Below are positions 1 through 12,329 of a stretch of 64,000 nucleotides of DNA, one piece after another. The notes under the pieces were generated by a model. That model had not been told where the DNA came from. It saw only the letters and a program-made list of their open reading frames with translations, and did not search any database. This DNA comes from Mycolicibacterium madagascariense (GTDB lineage: Bacteria; Actinomycetota; Actinomycetes; Mycobacteriales; Mycobacteriaceae): assembly GCF_010729665.1 (NCBI RefSeq), contig NZ_AP022610.1, forward strand, positions 2,232,001 to 2,296,000, in the 5' to 3' direction. Position numbers and translations under genes: made by a program. Positions within the stretch are counted from its first letter, which is position 1. The number at the start of each line of letters is the position of its first letter.

Positions 1-2661
1 CAGCTGCTCGACGCCGACACCGATCGGTCCGAGGGCACCGATCCCGAAGCGCTGGAGGCCGAGGCCGACGAGGTCGCCGCCCACGAACGGCTGCTGCTGG
101 AGGAACTGGCCGAGTCGCGACATCGCCAGGAGGAGGCGCGCGCCGAGCTGAGCGAACGCGAGCGCATCGCCACCGAGGCCGAACGTGCGCACCTCGCGGC
201 GGCCCGCGCCGAGGCCGACCGTCGGGAGGGCCTGGCCAGGCTCGCCGGTCAGGTCGACACGATGCGCACGCGCGTCGAGTCGATCGACGAGGGCGTCGCC
301 CGACTGACCGTCGCCATCGAGGACGCCGCGCTGCGGGTCGAGCAGGCCCGCGCGGAGTTCGACACCGTCCAGAGCCGGGTGGCCGAGCTCGACGCGGGCG
401 AGGTCGGACTCGACGAGCAGCACGACCGCACCATGGCCGCGCAGCGGCAGGCCGACGCGCGCGTGGTCGAGTTGCAGGCGGCCGAGCGCGGCGTCGAACG
501 CCAGGTGGCGTCGCTGCGGGCGCGCATCGATGCGCTCGCGGTCGGATTGGACCGTCGCGACGGTGCGGCGTGGCTGCAGCAGCACGGCGGCACGGGCCTG
601 TTCGGTTCGGTGGCCGAGATGGTGCGCGTCAGACCCGGCTACGAGACGGCCATCGCCGCGGTGCTCGGTTCGGCGGCCGACGCCCTTGCCGCCGAGGACT
701 TCGGTGCGGCCCGCTCGGCCGTCGCCGCGCTCAAGGAGGCCGACGGTGGGCGGGCCGCCCTCGTCTTCGGTGATTGGCCGGAAGCCGTTGTTGCACAGCA
801 TGATTCGGATGCGGCCCTACCCGAGGGTGCGGTATGGGCGCTGGACCTGGTGGAGCCGTCGCCCCGGCTGCGCGGCGCAATCGGCGCGCTGCTGGCCGGA
901 GTCGTCGTGGTCGGGGAACTCTCGGTCGCCCTCGACCTGGTGGCCGCGCGCCCCCGGGTGCGGGTCGTCACCACCGATGGTGACCTGGTGGGTGCGGGTC
1001 TGCTCACCGGCGGGTCCGACCGCAAACCGAGCACACTGGAGATCACCAGCGAAATCGACAGGGCCAAGGCCGATTTGGTGGACGCCGAACGTCAGGTCGG
1101 CGAGCTGACCGCGGCGTTGTCCGGGGCGCTGGAGGAACAGGCTGCGCGGCGCGACGCCGCCGAGGACGCGCTCGCCGCGCTCAACGAATCCGACGCCGCC
1201 ATCTCGGCGATCTACGAGCAGCTCGCGAGGCTGGGGCAGGACGCCCGCGCCGCCGACGAGGAGTGGCAGCGGCTGATCGGGCAGCGCAACGAGCTGGAGG
1301 CCGGCCGGGTCAAGACCGTCCAGGAGCTCACCGAACTCGAGGAGCGCCTGCGCAATGCGCAGGAGGAGCCGATGTTCGACGACGAACCGGTCGACCGTCT
1401 GGAGTCGGTGGCGGCGGCCGAGGCGGCCAGGGCGGCCGAGTTCGAAGCGCGGCTGACCGTGCGCACCGCCGAGGAACGCGCGAATGGCGTTCGCGGACGG
1501 GCGGATTCACTGCGGCGGGCGGCGGCCGCCGAACGCGAGGCGCGGCTGCGGGCGCAGCGCGCCCGCGAGGCCCGCGAATACGCCGCAGCGGTCGCGGCGG
1601 CGGTGGCGGAGTCCGGGCGGCTGGTGGCGGCGCGACTGGCCACCGCGGTGGCGGTCGCGGGCCGGACCCGCGACGGCCTGGCCACCGAACGCAGTGCCCG
1701 CGCCGAGGCGCTGAGCCGGGTGCGTCGTGAGGTCGACGAACTGAGCGCGCGGCTGAGCGCCCTGACCGACTCGCTGCACCGCGACGAGGTGGCCAAGGCG
1801 CAGGCGGCGCTGCGCATCGAGCAGCTCGAACAGCAGGCGCTGGAGCAGTTCGGCATGGCGACCGACGACCTGGTCGAGGAGTACGGGCCCCACGTCGGGC
1901 TGCCTCCCACGGCGCTGGAGATGGCGGAGTACGAGCAGGCCAAGGAACGCGGCGAGCAGGTCACCGAGCCCGCCCCGATGCCGTTCGACCGGGCCACCCA
2001 GGAGCGCAGGGCCAAGAAGGCCGAGCGCGAACTCACCGAGCTCGGGCGGGTGAATCCCCTTGCGCTGGAAGAGTTCGCGGCGCTGGAGGAGCGCTACAAC
2101 TTCCTGTCCACCCAGCTCGAGGACGTCAAGGCCGCCCGCAAGGATCTGCTCGACGTGATCACCGACGTCGACGACCGCATCCTGCAGGTGTTCTCCGAGG
2201 CCTACGCCGACGTGGAGCGCGAGTTCACCCAGGTGTTCGCCACGCTGTTCCCCGGCGGGGAGGGACGGCTGCTGCTGACCAACCCCGCCGACATGCTGAC
2301 CACCGGGATCGAGGTCGAGGCCCGACCGCCCGGCAAGAAGATCAAGCGGTTGTCACTGCTGTCCGGTGGGGAGAAGTCGCTGACCGCGGTCGCGATGCTG
2401 GTGGCGATCTTCCGCGCCCGCCCCTCGCCGTTCTACGTCATGGACGAGGTGGAGGCCGCGCTCGACGACGTCAACCTGCGACGGCTGATCAGCCTGTTCG
2501 AGCAGCTGCGCGAGCGCTCCCAGCTCATCGTCATCACCCACCAGAAGCCGACCATGGAGGTCGCCGACGCGCTGTACGGCGTCACCATGCGCGACGACGG
2601 CATCACCACGGTCATCTCGCAGCGGATGCGCGGCCAGGAGTTGGCCACCTCACCGACCTGA
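1..2661 (+). CDS. smc: Chromosome segregation ATPase SMC (5'-truncated by window)
   Basis: Structural-maintenance-of-chromosomes ATPase that compacts and segregates the chromosome with ScpA/ScpB. The reading frame is open from base 1, so the N-terminal Walker A head lies outside the window; 886 residues remain. The order seen is coiled coil, a globular hinge (about nt 570-1010), a second long Ala/Glu/Arg-rich coiled coil, then the C-terminal head. The head has the ABC signature LLSGGEKSL near nt 2355 and Walker [14 protein letters not shown] near nt 2430. ftsY follows, as in other mycobacteria. The family and frame are certain; only the start is missing. Confidence 0.97.
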   Translation, partial: QLLDADTDRSEGTDPEALEAEADEVAAHERLLLEELAESRHRQEEARAELSERERIATEAERAHLAAARAEADRREGLARLAGQVDTMRTRVESIDEGVARLTVAIEDAALRVEQARAEFDTVQSRVAELDAGEVGLDEQHDRTMAAQRQADARVVELQAAERGVERQVASLRARIDALAVGLDRRDGAAWLQQHGGTGLFGSVAEMVRVRPGYETAIAAVLGSAADALAAEDFGAARSAVAALKEADGGRAALVFGDWPEAVVAQHDSDAALPEGAVWALDLVEPSPRLRGAIGALLAGVVVVGELSVALDLVAARPRVRVVTTDGDLVGAGLLTGGSDRKPSTLEITSEIDRAKADLVDAERQVGELTAALSGALEEQAARRDAAEDALAALNESDAAISAIYEQLARLGQDARAADEEWQRLIGQRNELEAGRVKTVQELTELEERLRNAQEEPMFDDEPVDRLESVAAAEAARAAEFEARLTVRTAEERANGVRGRADSLRRAAAAEREARLRAQRAREAREYAAAVAAAVAESGRLVAARLATAVAVAGRTRDGLATERSARAEALSRVRREVDELSARLSALTDSLHRDEVAKAQAALRIEQLEQQALEQFGMATDDLVEEYGPHVGLPPTALEMAEYEQAKERGEQVTEPAPMPFDRATQERRAKKAERELTELGRVNPLALEEFAALEERYNFLSTQLEDVKAARKDLLDVITDVDDRILQVFSEAYADVEREFTQVFATLFPGGEGRLLLTNPADMLTTGIEVEARPPGKKIKRLSLLSGGEKSLTAVAMLVAIFRARPSPFYVMDEVEAALDDVNLRRLISLFEQLRERSQLIVITHQKPTMEVADALYGVTMRDDGITTVISQRMRGQELATSPT

Positions 2662-2786
2662 CTCCCGACACCACGGCGATTCGTGGCGTCTAGGGAGCGC
2701 CGACCGCTCCTCGACTTCCACCAATCGCCGGGGGTCCGGGAGCAGGGGTGGTCGGGACGCGGTCGCGCCCCTGAGACAATGCCTCG

Positions 2787-4145
2787 GTGACGCACAGTCA
2801 ATTGATGGTTCTCTGGATCGCCGTCGCGGTCGTCGCCCTGCTCGTCGTGGTGGCGGTGGTCGTCGGCCTGGTGCGGTACCGGCGTCGGCGGATCAGCCTG
2901 TCCCAGTCGGCGACGCCATCGCTGGACGAACGCACCGACAAGTCCGGCGGCTACACGGCGTCGTCACCGATCTCGTTCTCGCAGTCGACGACGACGGTCG
3001 AGCCGCCCCGAGCCCGGCCGGGGACGCCGCTCGACGTCGAGGGCCTGCCCGCCGTCGGGGACGATGCGACCATCCCGCGCGATGCGCCGAAGCGCTCGAT
3101 CTCCGACGTCCAGCTCCCCGAGCCGCCCGCCCCCGAGGTCGTCGAGCCGCCCGCCCCCGAGCCGGTCGAGCCGCCGGCTCCCGAGCCGGTCGCCGAGGCG
3201 CCGGCCTCAGAGATCGACGCGATCGCGCCGCCCGACGGCAGGCTGGAACGCCTGCGGGGCCGGTTGTCGAAGTCGCAGAACGCCCTCGGCCGCAGCATGC
3301 TGGGGCTCCTCGGCGGCGGGGACCTCGACGAGGATTCGTGGGAGGAGATCGAGGACACGCTGCTCGTCGCCGATCTCGGACCCGTCGTCACCGCCTCGAT
3401 CATCACGGCGCTGCGGGCCAGGATGGCCGCCACCAGCATCCGGTCCGAGGCGGACGCCCGGGCGGTGCTGCGCGACGTGCTGATCTCCGAGCTGCGCCCC
3501 GAGCTGGACCGTTCGATCAAGGCCCTGCCGCACGCCGACAAGCCGTCGGTGCTGTTGGTGGTGGGCGTGAACGGCACGGGCAAGACGACGACCGTCGGCA
3601 AGCTCGCCCGCGTGCTCGTCGCCGACGGGCGCCGGGTGGTCCTCGGCGCGGCCGACACGTTCCGTGCGGCAGCGGCCGATCAGCTGCAGAGTTGGGCGTC
3701 GCGCGTCGGCGCGGAGGTGGTCCGGGGGCCCGAGGGCGCCGACCCCGCGTCGGTCGCCTTCGACGCCGTCGATCAGGGTGTCGCCACCGGCGCCGACGTC
3801 GTCGTGATCGACACGGCCGGCCGCCTGCACACCAAGACGGGCCTGATGGACGAGCTCGGCAAGGTCAAGAGGGTGGTATCCAAGCGCGCCGTGGTCGACG
3901 AGGTGCTCCTCGTGCTGGATGCCACGATCGGCCAGAACAGCCTGCCCCAGGCGCGCGTGTTCGCCGAGGTCGTCGAGATCACCGGCGTCGTGCTGACCAA
4001 GCTCGACGGGACGGCCAAGGGCGGGATCGTCTTCCGCGTGCAGCAGGAACTGGGTGTCCCCGTGAAGCTGGTCGGACTGGGGGAGGGCTCCGACGACCTC
4101 GCGCCGTTCGAACCCGCCGCGTTCGTCGACGCCCTACTGGGCTGA
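2787..4145 (+). CDS. ftsY: Signal recognition particle receptor FtsY
   Basis: SRP receptor GTPase that docks ribosome-nascent chain-SRP complexes at the membrane. The 452-residue protein starts at GTG. It has an N-terminal membrane segment (about residues 5-28), a Pro/Glu-rich acidic A domain with repeated PPAPEP units (about 105-140), then the NG GTPase domain. GTPase motifs are GVNGTGKTTTVGKLA (P-loop, near residue 260), DTFRAAAADQLQ, DTAGRLHT and TKLDGTAKGG. The N-terminal membrane anchor is the actinobacterial form, unlike the peripheral E. coli FtsY. Its partner ffh lies about 4.5 kb downstream in the same window. Confidence 0.97.
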   Translation: MTHSQLMVLWIAVAVVALLVVVAVVVGLVRYRRRRISLSQSATPSLDERTDKSGGYTASSPISFSQSTTTVEPPRARPGTPLDVEGLPAVGDDATIPRDAPKRSISDVQLPEPPAPEVVEPPAPEPVEPPAPEPVAEAPASEIDAIAPPDGRLERLRGRLSKSQNALGRSMLGLLGGGDLDEDSWEEIEDTLLVADLGPVVTASIITALRARMAATSIRSEADARAVLRDVLISELRPELDRSIKALPHADKPSVLLVVGVNGTGKTTTVGKLARVLVADGRRVVLGAADTFRAAAADQLQSWASRVGAEVVRGPEGADPASVAFDAVDQGVATGADVVVIDTAGRLHTKTGLMDELGKVKRVVSKRAVVDEVLLVLDATIGQNSLPQARVFAEVVEITGVVLTKLDGTAKGGIVFRVQQELGVPVKLVGLGEGSDDLAPFEPAAFVDALLG

Positions 4146-4215
4146 CCGCCATTCGCCCCAATTCGTCACCGTCGCGTAAGGCTTCGCCGTCCCACGGATG
4201 CCGCTGACGAGCCGG

Positions 4216-4285
4216 TTAACGCCGACGAAACGAGATCGCCCGATCCGTTCACGTCAGCGAAACACGGGCGGATCATCGGCGAAAC
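4216..4285 (+). promoter_or_regulatory. Putative GlnR-binding boxes upstream of amt
   Basis: Three GAAAC half-sites lie at 4227-4231, 4259-4263 and 4281-4285. The first two are preceded at exactly 6 nt by TTAAC (4216-4220) and TTCAC (4248-4252). The units starting at 4248 and 4270 are 22 bp apart. This matches the tandem gTnAC-N6-GaAAC-N6 organisation of the actinobacterial nitrogen regulator GlnR, although the last a-site (GGATC) is poor. The position, 70-140 bp upstream of the amt-glnB-glnD operon, fits nitrogen-starvation activation. Binding is inferred from the motif only. Confidence 0.6.
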
Positions 4286-4356
4286 AACCAGTGCGCATTG
4301 TCTTGCCCTAGGTCAACGGTGCCTGCCGGGGGCATGGGCGAAGGAGGAAACGGCGA

Positions 4357-6101
<1,745 letters not shown>

Positions 6102-6177
6102 CGTACCGATGATCTGAGCGTCGTCTCCCGGACGCGCACCGAGTCGTTGATCAACCGCGCGTCCGGGGAGGACCGAC

Positions 6178-8679
6178 ATGACGAAGCAGAACCCAGATCC
6201 CGCCCCCGGGGCCTCTCGATGGGAGGCCCCGGCGGCGGGATCGTCGCGTCCGGCCCACGACCTCTCGACCGCCGTCGAGCAGCTGCTGAGCAGCGGGGCG
6301 CGGCTGGACTCCGCCGCGCTGCGCAATGCGCTGCTCGATCTGCACGAATTCTGGCTCACCACCAAGGCGGCCGAGATCGGCATCACGCCGACGAGCGGTT
6401 TCGCCATCGTCGCCACGGGCGGTCTCGGCCGGGGCGAACTGCTCCCGTACTCCGACCTCGATCTGACGCTGGTGCACGACGACATGCCCAGCGACATCGT
6501 GTCGCAGGTGGCCGAACTGCTCTGGTATCCGTTGTGGGACGCCAACATTCACATCGACCACAGTGTGCGGACGGTGCCCGAGGCGCTCAAGGTCGCCAAC
6601 GACGACATATCGGCGGGCCTGGCCATGCTCGACGCCAGGCACATCGCGGGTGACGCCGACCTGTCGGCCCTGCTGGTCGGCGGGGCACGGCGCCAGTGGC
6701 GCACCGGAATCGCGCCGCGGTTCGAAGAACTCGTCGAGCACACCAGGGCGCGCTGGGAGCGCAGCGGGCAGATCGCCCACCGCGCCGAACCGGATCTGAA
6801 GAACGGTCGCGGCGGCCTGCGCGACGTCCAGCTGCTCAACGCGCTGGCGATCGCCCAGCTGGCCGACGCCTACCCGAGCCGCTCGCTGGCGTCGCCGACC
6901 GGATCGCTGGGCGACGCGCACCTCGCCCTGCTCAACGTCCGCACCGAACTGCACCGGGTGTCGCGGCGCGGTCGGGAGATGCTGCTGGCGCAATTCGCCG
7001 ACGAGATCGGTGCCGCGCTGCACATCGGCGATCGCTTCGACCTGGCGCGGATGCTCAGCGACGCGGCCCGCACCATCGGCTACTACGTCGACGCCGGCAT
7101 CCGCACGGCGTCGAATGCCTTGCCGCGCCGCGGTTTGTCGGCGCTGCGGCGGCCGGTGCGCCGGCCCGTCGACGAAGGTGTCATCGAGTATGGCGGTGAG
7201 GTCATGCTGGCCCGCGACGCCCGGCCGGAGCGCGACCCGGGGTTGATCCTGCGCGTGGCCGCCGCGTCGGCGACCACCGGGCTGCCGATGTCGGCGTCGA
7301 CGCTGAGCCGACTGGCCGCGACCGCACCGGAACTGCGCACGCCGTGGCCACGCCAGGCGCTCAAGGACCTGCTGGTGATGCTGGCCGCGGGTCCCGCGAC
7401 CGTGGCCACGATCGAGGCACTGGATCGAACGGGCTTGTGGGGCAGGCTCTTTCCCGAGTGGGGCGCCGTGCGGGACCTCCCGCCGCGCGACATCGTCCAC
7501 ATCTGGACCGTCGACCGTCATCTTGCCGAAACCGTCTCGCGCGCAAGCGCTTTCACCACCCGGGTGGCGCGGCCGGACCTCCTGGTGCTCGGCGCGCTGG
7601 TCCACGACATCGGCAAGGGACGCGGCGGGGACCACAGCGTCATCGGCGCCGACCTGGCCACCCAGATCGGCACCCGGCTCGGCCTGTGGCCGTCCGACGT
7701 CGTCCTGCTGTCCAAGATCGTCCGCTACCACCTGCTGCTGCCCGACACGGCCACCCGCCGCGACCTGCAGGATCCGCAGACCATCGCCGACGTCGTGGCG
7801 CTACTCGACGGCGATCCGGTGCTGCTGGAGCTGCTGCACGCCCTCGCCGAGGCCGACTCCCTGGCCACCGGCCCCGGGGTCTGGGGCGACTGGAAGGCCT
7901 CGCTCATCGGCGATCTGGTGCGGCGCTGCCGGTTGGTGATGGCCGGCGAACCGCTGCCCCAACCCGACCCGATCGAGCCGCGGCACCTCGAACTGGCGGC
8001 CGACGGCGGCGTGCACGTCGAACTCGTCGCGGCCGACAGCCCGCACGTCTACCACGTCGCGATGATCGCGCCGGACCGACGCGGGTTGCTGTCCAAGGCC
8101 GCGGGCGTGCTGGCGCTGAACTCGCTACGCGTGCACTCCGCCTCGGTCAGCGTCCACGACGGCGCCGCGATCAACACGTTCGTCGTCTCACCGCACTTCG
8201 GCTCACCGCCCGCGGCCGAGCTGTTGCGCGAACAGTTCGTGCTCGCGCTGGCCGGTGACCTCGACGTGATCGGCACCCTGGAGCGCCGCGACCGCGACGC
8301 CGCCGCGACCACCACGACGAGGGCGGGGGACATCCCCGACGCCGTGCCGATCAACGCGCCCGCGCCGCCGCGCATCCTGTGGTTCCGGGGGACGTCGGCC
8401 GGCGAATTCGTCCTGCAGATCCGCAGCACGGACCGGGCCGGGTTGCTGGCCCGGCTGACGGCGGTCATCGAGCGCGACGGCATCGACATCACCTGGGCGA
8501 AGGTCACCACGCTCGGGTCGTCGGTGGTGGACGCGTTCGGTCTGGTGGTGCCCGCGCTGGCCGCCGACGACGCCGCCCCCGAATCCGACCACGCCGAGGC
8601 GCGCAAGGATCTGGAGCGCGATCTCTACGCCGTGCTGCCCACTCCGAGCCCGGCCAAGACGGTGCAGGAAGCCAGCTAG
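6178..8679 (+). CDS. glnD: PII uridylyl-/adenylyltransferase GlnD
   Basis: Bifunctional nucleotidyltransferase that modifies and demodifies PII according to glutamine status; in actinobacteria the modification is adenylylation. The 833-residue protein has an N-terminal nucleotidyltransferase motif [18 protein letters not shown] (about residues 80-100). An HD phosphohydrolase domain with [12 protein letters not shown] follows (about 475-490). Two C-terminal ACT domains sense glutamine (about 630-700 and 740-815). GGGGAGG precedes the ATG at good spacing. It is the last gene of the amt-glnB-glnD set. Confidence 0.95.
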   Translation: MTKQNPDPAPGASRWEAPAAGSSRPAHDLSTAVEQLLSSGARLDSAALRNALLDLHEFWLTTKAAEIGITPTSGFAIVATGGLGRGELLPYSDLDLTLVHDDMPSDIVSQVAELLWYPLWDANIHIDHSVRTVPEALKVANDDISAGLAMLDARHIAGDADLSALLVGGARRQWRTGIAPRFEELVEHTRARWERSGQIAHRAEPDLKNGRGGLRDVQLLNALAIAQLADAYPSRSLASPTGSLGDAHLALLNVRTELHRVSRRGREMLLAQFADEIGAALHIGDRFDLARMLSDAARTIGYYVDAGIRTASNALPRRGLSALRRPVRRPVDEGVIEYGGEVMLARDARPERDPGLILRVAAASATTGLPMSASTLSRLAATAPELRTPWPRQALKDLLVMLAAGPATVATIEALDRTGLWGRLFPEWGAVRDLPPRDIVHIWTVDRHLAETVSRASAFTTRVARPDLLVLGALVHDIGKGRGGDHSVIGADLATQIGTRLGLWPSDVVLLSKIVRYHLLLPDTATRRDLQDPQTIADVVALLDGDPVLLELLHALAEADSLATGPGVWGDWKASLIGDLVRRCRLVMAGEPLPQPDPIEPRHLELAADGGVHVELVAADSPHVYHVAMIAPDRRGLLSKAAGVLALNSLRVHSASVSVHDGAAINTFVVSPHFGSPPAAELLREQFVLALAGDLDVIGTLERRDRDAAATTTTRAGDIPDAVPINAPAPPRILWFRGTSAGEFVLQIRSTDRAGLLARLTAVIERDGIDITWAKVTTLGSSVVDAFGLVVPALAADDAAPESDHAEARKDLERDLYAVLPTPSPAKTVQEAS

Positions 8680-8688
8680 GCTGAGCGC

Positions 8689-10251
8689 GTGTTCGAATCG
8701 CTCTCCGACCGATTGACCGGGGCCCTCAGCGGATTGCGCGGCAAGGGCCGGCTCACCGACGCCGACATCGATGCCACCGCCCGCGAGATCCGGCTGGCCC
8801 TGCTCGAGGCCGACGTCTCGCTGCCCGTCGTCCGCGCCTTCATCGCCAGGATCAAGGACCGCGCCAAGGGCGCCGAGGTCTCCGGTGCGCTGAACCCGGC
8901 CCAGCAGGTCGTCAAGATCGTCAACGACGAGCTCGTCGGCATCCTCGGCGGTGAGACCAGGACCGTCCGCTACGCCAAGACGCCGCCGACCGTCGTCATG
9001 CTGGCCGGCCTGCAGGGCTCGGGCAAGACGACGCTGGCGGGCAAGCTCGCGAAGTGGTTCAAGGGCCAGGGGCACACGCCGCTGCTGGTGGCCTGCGACC
9101 TGCAGCGCCCCGGCGCGGTCAACCAGCTGCGGATCGTCGGCGAACGCGCGGGCGTTGCGGTCTTCGCGCCGCACGCGGGCACCGTCGAGGGCTCCGACGA
9201 CTCGACCCCCGGGGACCCCGTCTCGGTGGCCGCGGCCGGGCTCGCGGAGGCCAGGGCCAAGCACTTCGACGTCGTCATCGTCGACACCGCGGGCCGCCTC
9301 GGCATCGACGAGGAGCTGATGGGGCAGGCCGCCGCCATCCGCGATGCGGTCGACCCGGACGAGGTGCTCTTCGTCCTCGACTCGATGATCGGCCAGGACG
9401 CCGTCACGACCGCCGAGGCCTTCCGCGAGGGCGTCGGCTTCACCGGCGTCGTGCTGACGAAGCTGGACGGCGACGCCCGCGGCGGCGCTGCGCTGTCGGT
9501 CCGCGAGATCACCGGCGTCCCGATCCTGTTCGCCTCCAACGGCGAGAAGCTCGACGACTTCGACGTCTTCCACCCCGACCGGATGGCGAGCCGCATCCTC
9601 GGCATGGGCGACGTGCTCACGCTCATCGAGCAGGCCGAGCAGCACTTCGACGCGCAGAAGGCCGAGGAGGCCGCGGCCAAGATCGGCTCGGGTGAGCTGA
9701 CGCTGGAGGACTTCCTCGAGCAGATGCTGATGATCCGCAAGATGGGACCCATCGGCAATCTGCTGGGCATGCTGCCGGGCGCGGGTCAGATGAAGGACGC
9801 CCTGGCCGCCGTCGACGACACCCAGCTCGACCGCGTGCAGGCCATCATCCGCGGCATGACTCCCGCCGAGCGGGCCGACCCGAAGATCATCAACGCGTCG
9901 CGCCGGCTGCGGATCGCGAACGGTTCGGGCGTGACGGTCTCGGAGGTGAACTCACTCGTCGACCGCTTCTTCGACGCCCGCAAGATGATGTCGCAGATGG
10001 CCGGGCAGATGGGAATGCCGTTCGGCCGCAAGGGTTCTCCGCGCAAGGCGGCCAAGGGCAAGAACAAGCAGGCGGGAAAGAAGAAGGGCAACAGGGGGCC
10101 CACGCCCGCCAAGACGCCGAATCCCCTGGCCGCCGGGGGACTGCCCGCGGGCTTCCCCGACCTGTCGAACATGCCGAAGGGGCTCGACGAGCTGCCGCCC
10201 GGACTGGCCAACATCGACCTGTCCAAGCTGAAGTTCCCCGGCCAGAAGTAG
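8689..10251 (+). CDS. ffh: Signal recognition particle protein Ffh
   Basis: SRP54 GTPase that binds 4.5S RNA and signal sequences. GTG start, 520 residues. N domain is followed by the G domain with GLQGSGKTTLAGKLA (near residue 105), DLQRPGAV, DTAGRLGID and TKLDGDARGG. The methionine-rich M domain begins near residue 320. A Lys/Gly/Pro-rich tail (about 445-520) is typical of actinobacterial Ffh. A -10-like TAGGCT lies just before the GTG with no clear Shine-Dalgarno, so translation may be leaderless. Confidence 0.97.
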   Translation: MFESLSDRLTGALSGLRGKGRLTDADIDATAREIRLALLEADVSLPVVRAFIARIKDRAKGAEVSGALNPAQQVVKIVNDELVGILGGETRTVRYAKTPPTVVMLAGLQGSGKTTLAGKLAKWFKGQGHTPLLVACDLQRPGAVNQLRIVGERAGVAVFAPHAGTVEGSDDSTPGDPVSVAAAGLAEARAKHFDVVIVDTAGRLGIDEELMGQAAAIRDAVDPDEVLFVLDSMIGQDAVTTAEAFREGVGFTGVVLTKLDGDARGGAALSVREITGVPILFASNGEKLDDFDVFHPDRMASRILGMGDVLTLIEQAEQHFDAQKAEEAAAKIGSGELTLEDFLEQMLMIRKMGPIGNLLGMLPGAGQMKDALAAVDDTQLDRVQAIIRGMTPAERADPKIINASRRLRIANGSGVTVSEVNSLVDRFFDARKMMSQMAGQMGMPFGRKGSPRKAAKGKNKQAGKKKGNRGPTPAKTPNPLAAGGLPAGFPDLSNMPKGLDELPPGLANIDLSKLKFPGQK

Positions 10252-10253
10252 GC

Positions 10254-10296
10254 TGCGGCTCCACCCCGGGGCCCCTTCACCCCGCGAGCAGCCGCA
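10254..10296. terminator. Hairpin between convergent ffh and dacB-like gene
   Basis: Perfect 7-bp arms TGCGGCT (10254-10260) and AGCCGCA (10290-10296) enclose a C/G-rich loop (CCCCGGGGCCCC). It sits directly after the ffh stop and before the convergent carboxypeptidase gene. There is no T-run, as is common for actinobacterial intrinsic terminators. Function is inferred from position. Confidence 0.4.
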
Positions 10297-10350
10297 AACA
10301 CGCCGTAAACCTCGGCGTGTCGCGCATTTTCGCGTCTGCTCGCCGGGGGG

Positions 10351-11190
10351 CTAGGCGGGCTGGGCGAAGCCCCAGTCGAACAGGTCGGTCGCTTGGCCGT
10401 AGAGATCGCCGGAGCCGTACATCAGCACCACCAGCAGACGTCGGCCGTTGCGGGCGGCGGCGGTGACGAACGTCTTGCGCGCGAGGTCGGTGTAGCCGGT
10501 CTTGCCCGCGAAGTCGCCGGGGTAGCGCGCGAGCAGTTCGTTCTGGGCGGTCAGGGTCTTGGGGGTGCCGTCCTTGCCGGGGAACGAGGCCGTCGGCGAC
10601 TGAAAGATCTTGGCGATCAACGGATATTTGAGGGCCTGGCGATAGATGAGCGCGAGATCGTAAGGCGTGGTGAGGGTTTCCCATCCCGGCCCGTCGAGGC
10701 CCGACGGTGACGAGGCATGCGTGCTGCGGGCGCCGAGCGCCTGCGCCTTGGCGTTCATCGCGGCCACCGCCACCTGCTGGCCGCCGAGCATGTCGGCCAG
10801 CATGTTGGCGGCGTCGTTGCCCGACACCATCAGCAGACCCGCGAGCAGCTGCGTCGTGGTGTAGGCCTGGCCGGGCACCAACCCGACGCACGAGCATTCG
10901 ACCTGGGTGTGGCTCACGTTCGCCCGCGCCACGGCGTTGGGGTTGAGGTGGTCGAGCACGACCATGGCCAGCAGGGGCTTGATCGTGCTGGCGGGCGCGT
11001 GGACCCCGGTGGGGTCGCGGCTGCCCAGGATCTTGCCGCTGTCGAGGTCGGCGACCAGCCAGGACGGCGCGGGACCGTCGGGTGGCGCGGTGACGGTGCC
11101 CGCGGGCTGTACGTCGGGCAGCGCCGACGCGACGGGTGCGGTCAGTGCCGCGGTGAGGGCGACCGCCGTCGCCGCGAGCAGGATGCGCAC
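10351..11190 (-). CDS. dacB2: Secreted D-alanyl-D-alanine carboxypeptidase (DacB2-like)
   Basis: Penicillin-binding D,D-carboxypeptidase of the S11 family, 279 residues, trimming stem pentapeptides of peptidoglycan outside the membrane. A Sec signal peptide (residues 1-23, ending VASA) is followed by the three active-site motifs: SxxK (STIK, about 69), SxN (SGN, about 121) and KTG (about 226). M. tuberculosis Rv2911 sits at the equivalent place. It is the downstream member of a tandem pair with the gene at 11278-12165, with which it shares colinear motifs. Confidence 0.92.
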   Translation of the reverse strand: MRILLAATAVALTAALTAPVASALPDVQPAGTVTAPPDGPAPSWLVADLDSGKILGSRDPTGVHAPASTIKPLLAMVVLDHLNPNAVARANVSHTQVECSCVGLVPGQAYTTTQLLAGLLMVSGNDAANMLADMLGGQQVAVAAMNAKAQALGARSTHASSPSGLDGPGWETLTTPYDLALIYRQALKYPLIAKIFQSPTASFPGKDGTPKTLTAQNELLARYPGDFAGKTGYTDLARKTFVTAAARNGRRLLVVLMYGSGDLYGQATDLFDWGFAQPA

Positions 11191-11277
11191 GGGGCGAGCC
11201 TAGGGACGCCAGGACTCGTCCAGGTCTCCGCCGGGTCTCGACTTCCGTCGCCGACGCCCCAGCCGTCGCCGCGGCGC

Positions 11278-12165
11278 CTACAGCGTGCCGATGCCCTGAG
11301 AGCGGTCCTGCGCGAAACCCCAGTCGAGCAGACCCGTCGCCTGATCCCAGTAGGTCGGGCCGCCTTCCACGACGAGCCCGTACATCATGGCCACCACCAG
11401 CCGCCTGCCGTCGCGCTGGGCGGCGCCGACGAACGTCTTGCGCGCGGCGTCGGTGAAGCCGGTCTTGCCGCCGAGCATGCCCGGGTAGCGGCCGAGCATC
11501 TGATCCTGGTTGACCAGCGTCACCGGACCGTTCGCGCCGGGGAACGGGGCGGAGGGCGCCGTCGTGATGGCGGCGAACACGGGATTGGCCAGCGCTGCCC
11601 GGAAGATGACGGCCAGGTCGTGCGGGGTCGTGTACCCGTCGATGCCGGGACCGTTCAGGCCCGACGGCGAGCCGGCGCGCGTGCCGGTCGTGCCGAGCAG
11701 GACGGCCTTGGCGTTCATCTTCGCCACGGCGGCGTCCTTGCCGCCGAGCAGGTGCGCCAGCGTGTTCGCCGCATCGTTGCCCGACACCAGCAGCAGCCCG
11801 TCGAGCAATTCCTGCGCGGTGTAGGTGTGACCGGCCTGCACGCCGGCGCAGCTGCATTCGACGTTGACGTCGTCGGCGTCGGCGGTGACCGTCGCGTCCA
11901 ACGGGACCTCGTCGAGCGCGACCAGCGCGAGCAACACCTTGATCGTGCTGGCGGGGGGATGGGTGACGTACTCGTCGTGGCCCGCGAGTATCTCGCCGGA
12001 GTCCAGGTCGGCGACGATCCAGGCGGGTGCCGGGCCGGTCGGAAGTTGCGGTGCGCCCGCCGGTGGCCCGTCCGCGTCGGCGCCCGCGACGGCGGTGCCC
12101 CACACCTGCGAACCGGGCAGCAGCGCGACGAGGACGACCGCCAGGGCGCCGAGGATCCTCACCAT
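11278..12165 (-). CDS. Second secreted D-alanyl-D-alanine carboxypeptidase (tandem paralogue)
   Basis: S11 D,D-carboxypeptidase of 295 residues, paralogous to its neighbour and in the same orientation. The signal peptide ends near AVAGADA. Motifs are STIK, SGN and KTG, and both copies share a paired-cysteine segment VECSC and the phrase SPSGL(N/D)GPG. The copies share layout but diverge in linkers, so this is an old tandem duplication rather than an assembly artefact. A short gap (11191-11277) separates the genes. Substrate preference cannot be read from sequence. Confidence 0.9.
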   Translation of the reverse strand: MVRILGALAVVLVALLPGSQVWGTAVAGADADGPPAGAPQLPTGPAPAWIVADLDSGEILAGHDEYVTHPPASTIKVLLALVALDEVPLDATVTADADDVNVECSCAGVQAGHTYTAQELLDGLLLVSGNDAANTLAHLLGGKDAAVAKMNAKAVLLGTTGTRAGSPSGLNGPGIDGYTTPHDLAVIFRAALANPVFAAITTAPSAPFPGANGPVTLVNQDQMLGRYPGMLGGKTGFTDAARKTFVGAAQRDGRRLVVAMMYGLVVEGGPTYWDQATGLLDWGFAQDRSQGIGTL

Positions 12166-12329
12166 GGGTGCCGAGCCTACTGACGCCGCGGCGACCCGTC
12201 GTGGCCTGGGCCACGAGGGTGTTTGACGCCCGGGTAATGGGGTTACCTAACGCCAGGCCGACCTCGTCGTGCGCGGACGAGACCTGGGCCCCTTTGCCGA
12301 CCGTTCACCCACCGAGGGAGTCGATCACC

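Noticed and set aside
10351..12165. Tandem carboxypeptidase genes considered an assembly duplication
   Set aside because: The two copies share motifs and layout but differ widely in signal peptides, linkers and C termini.
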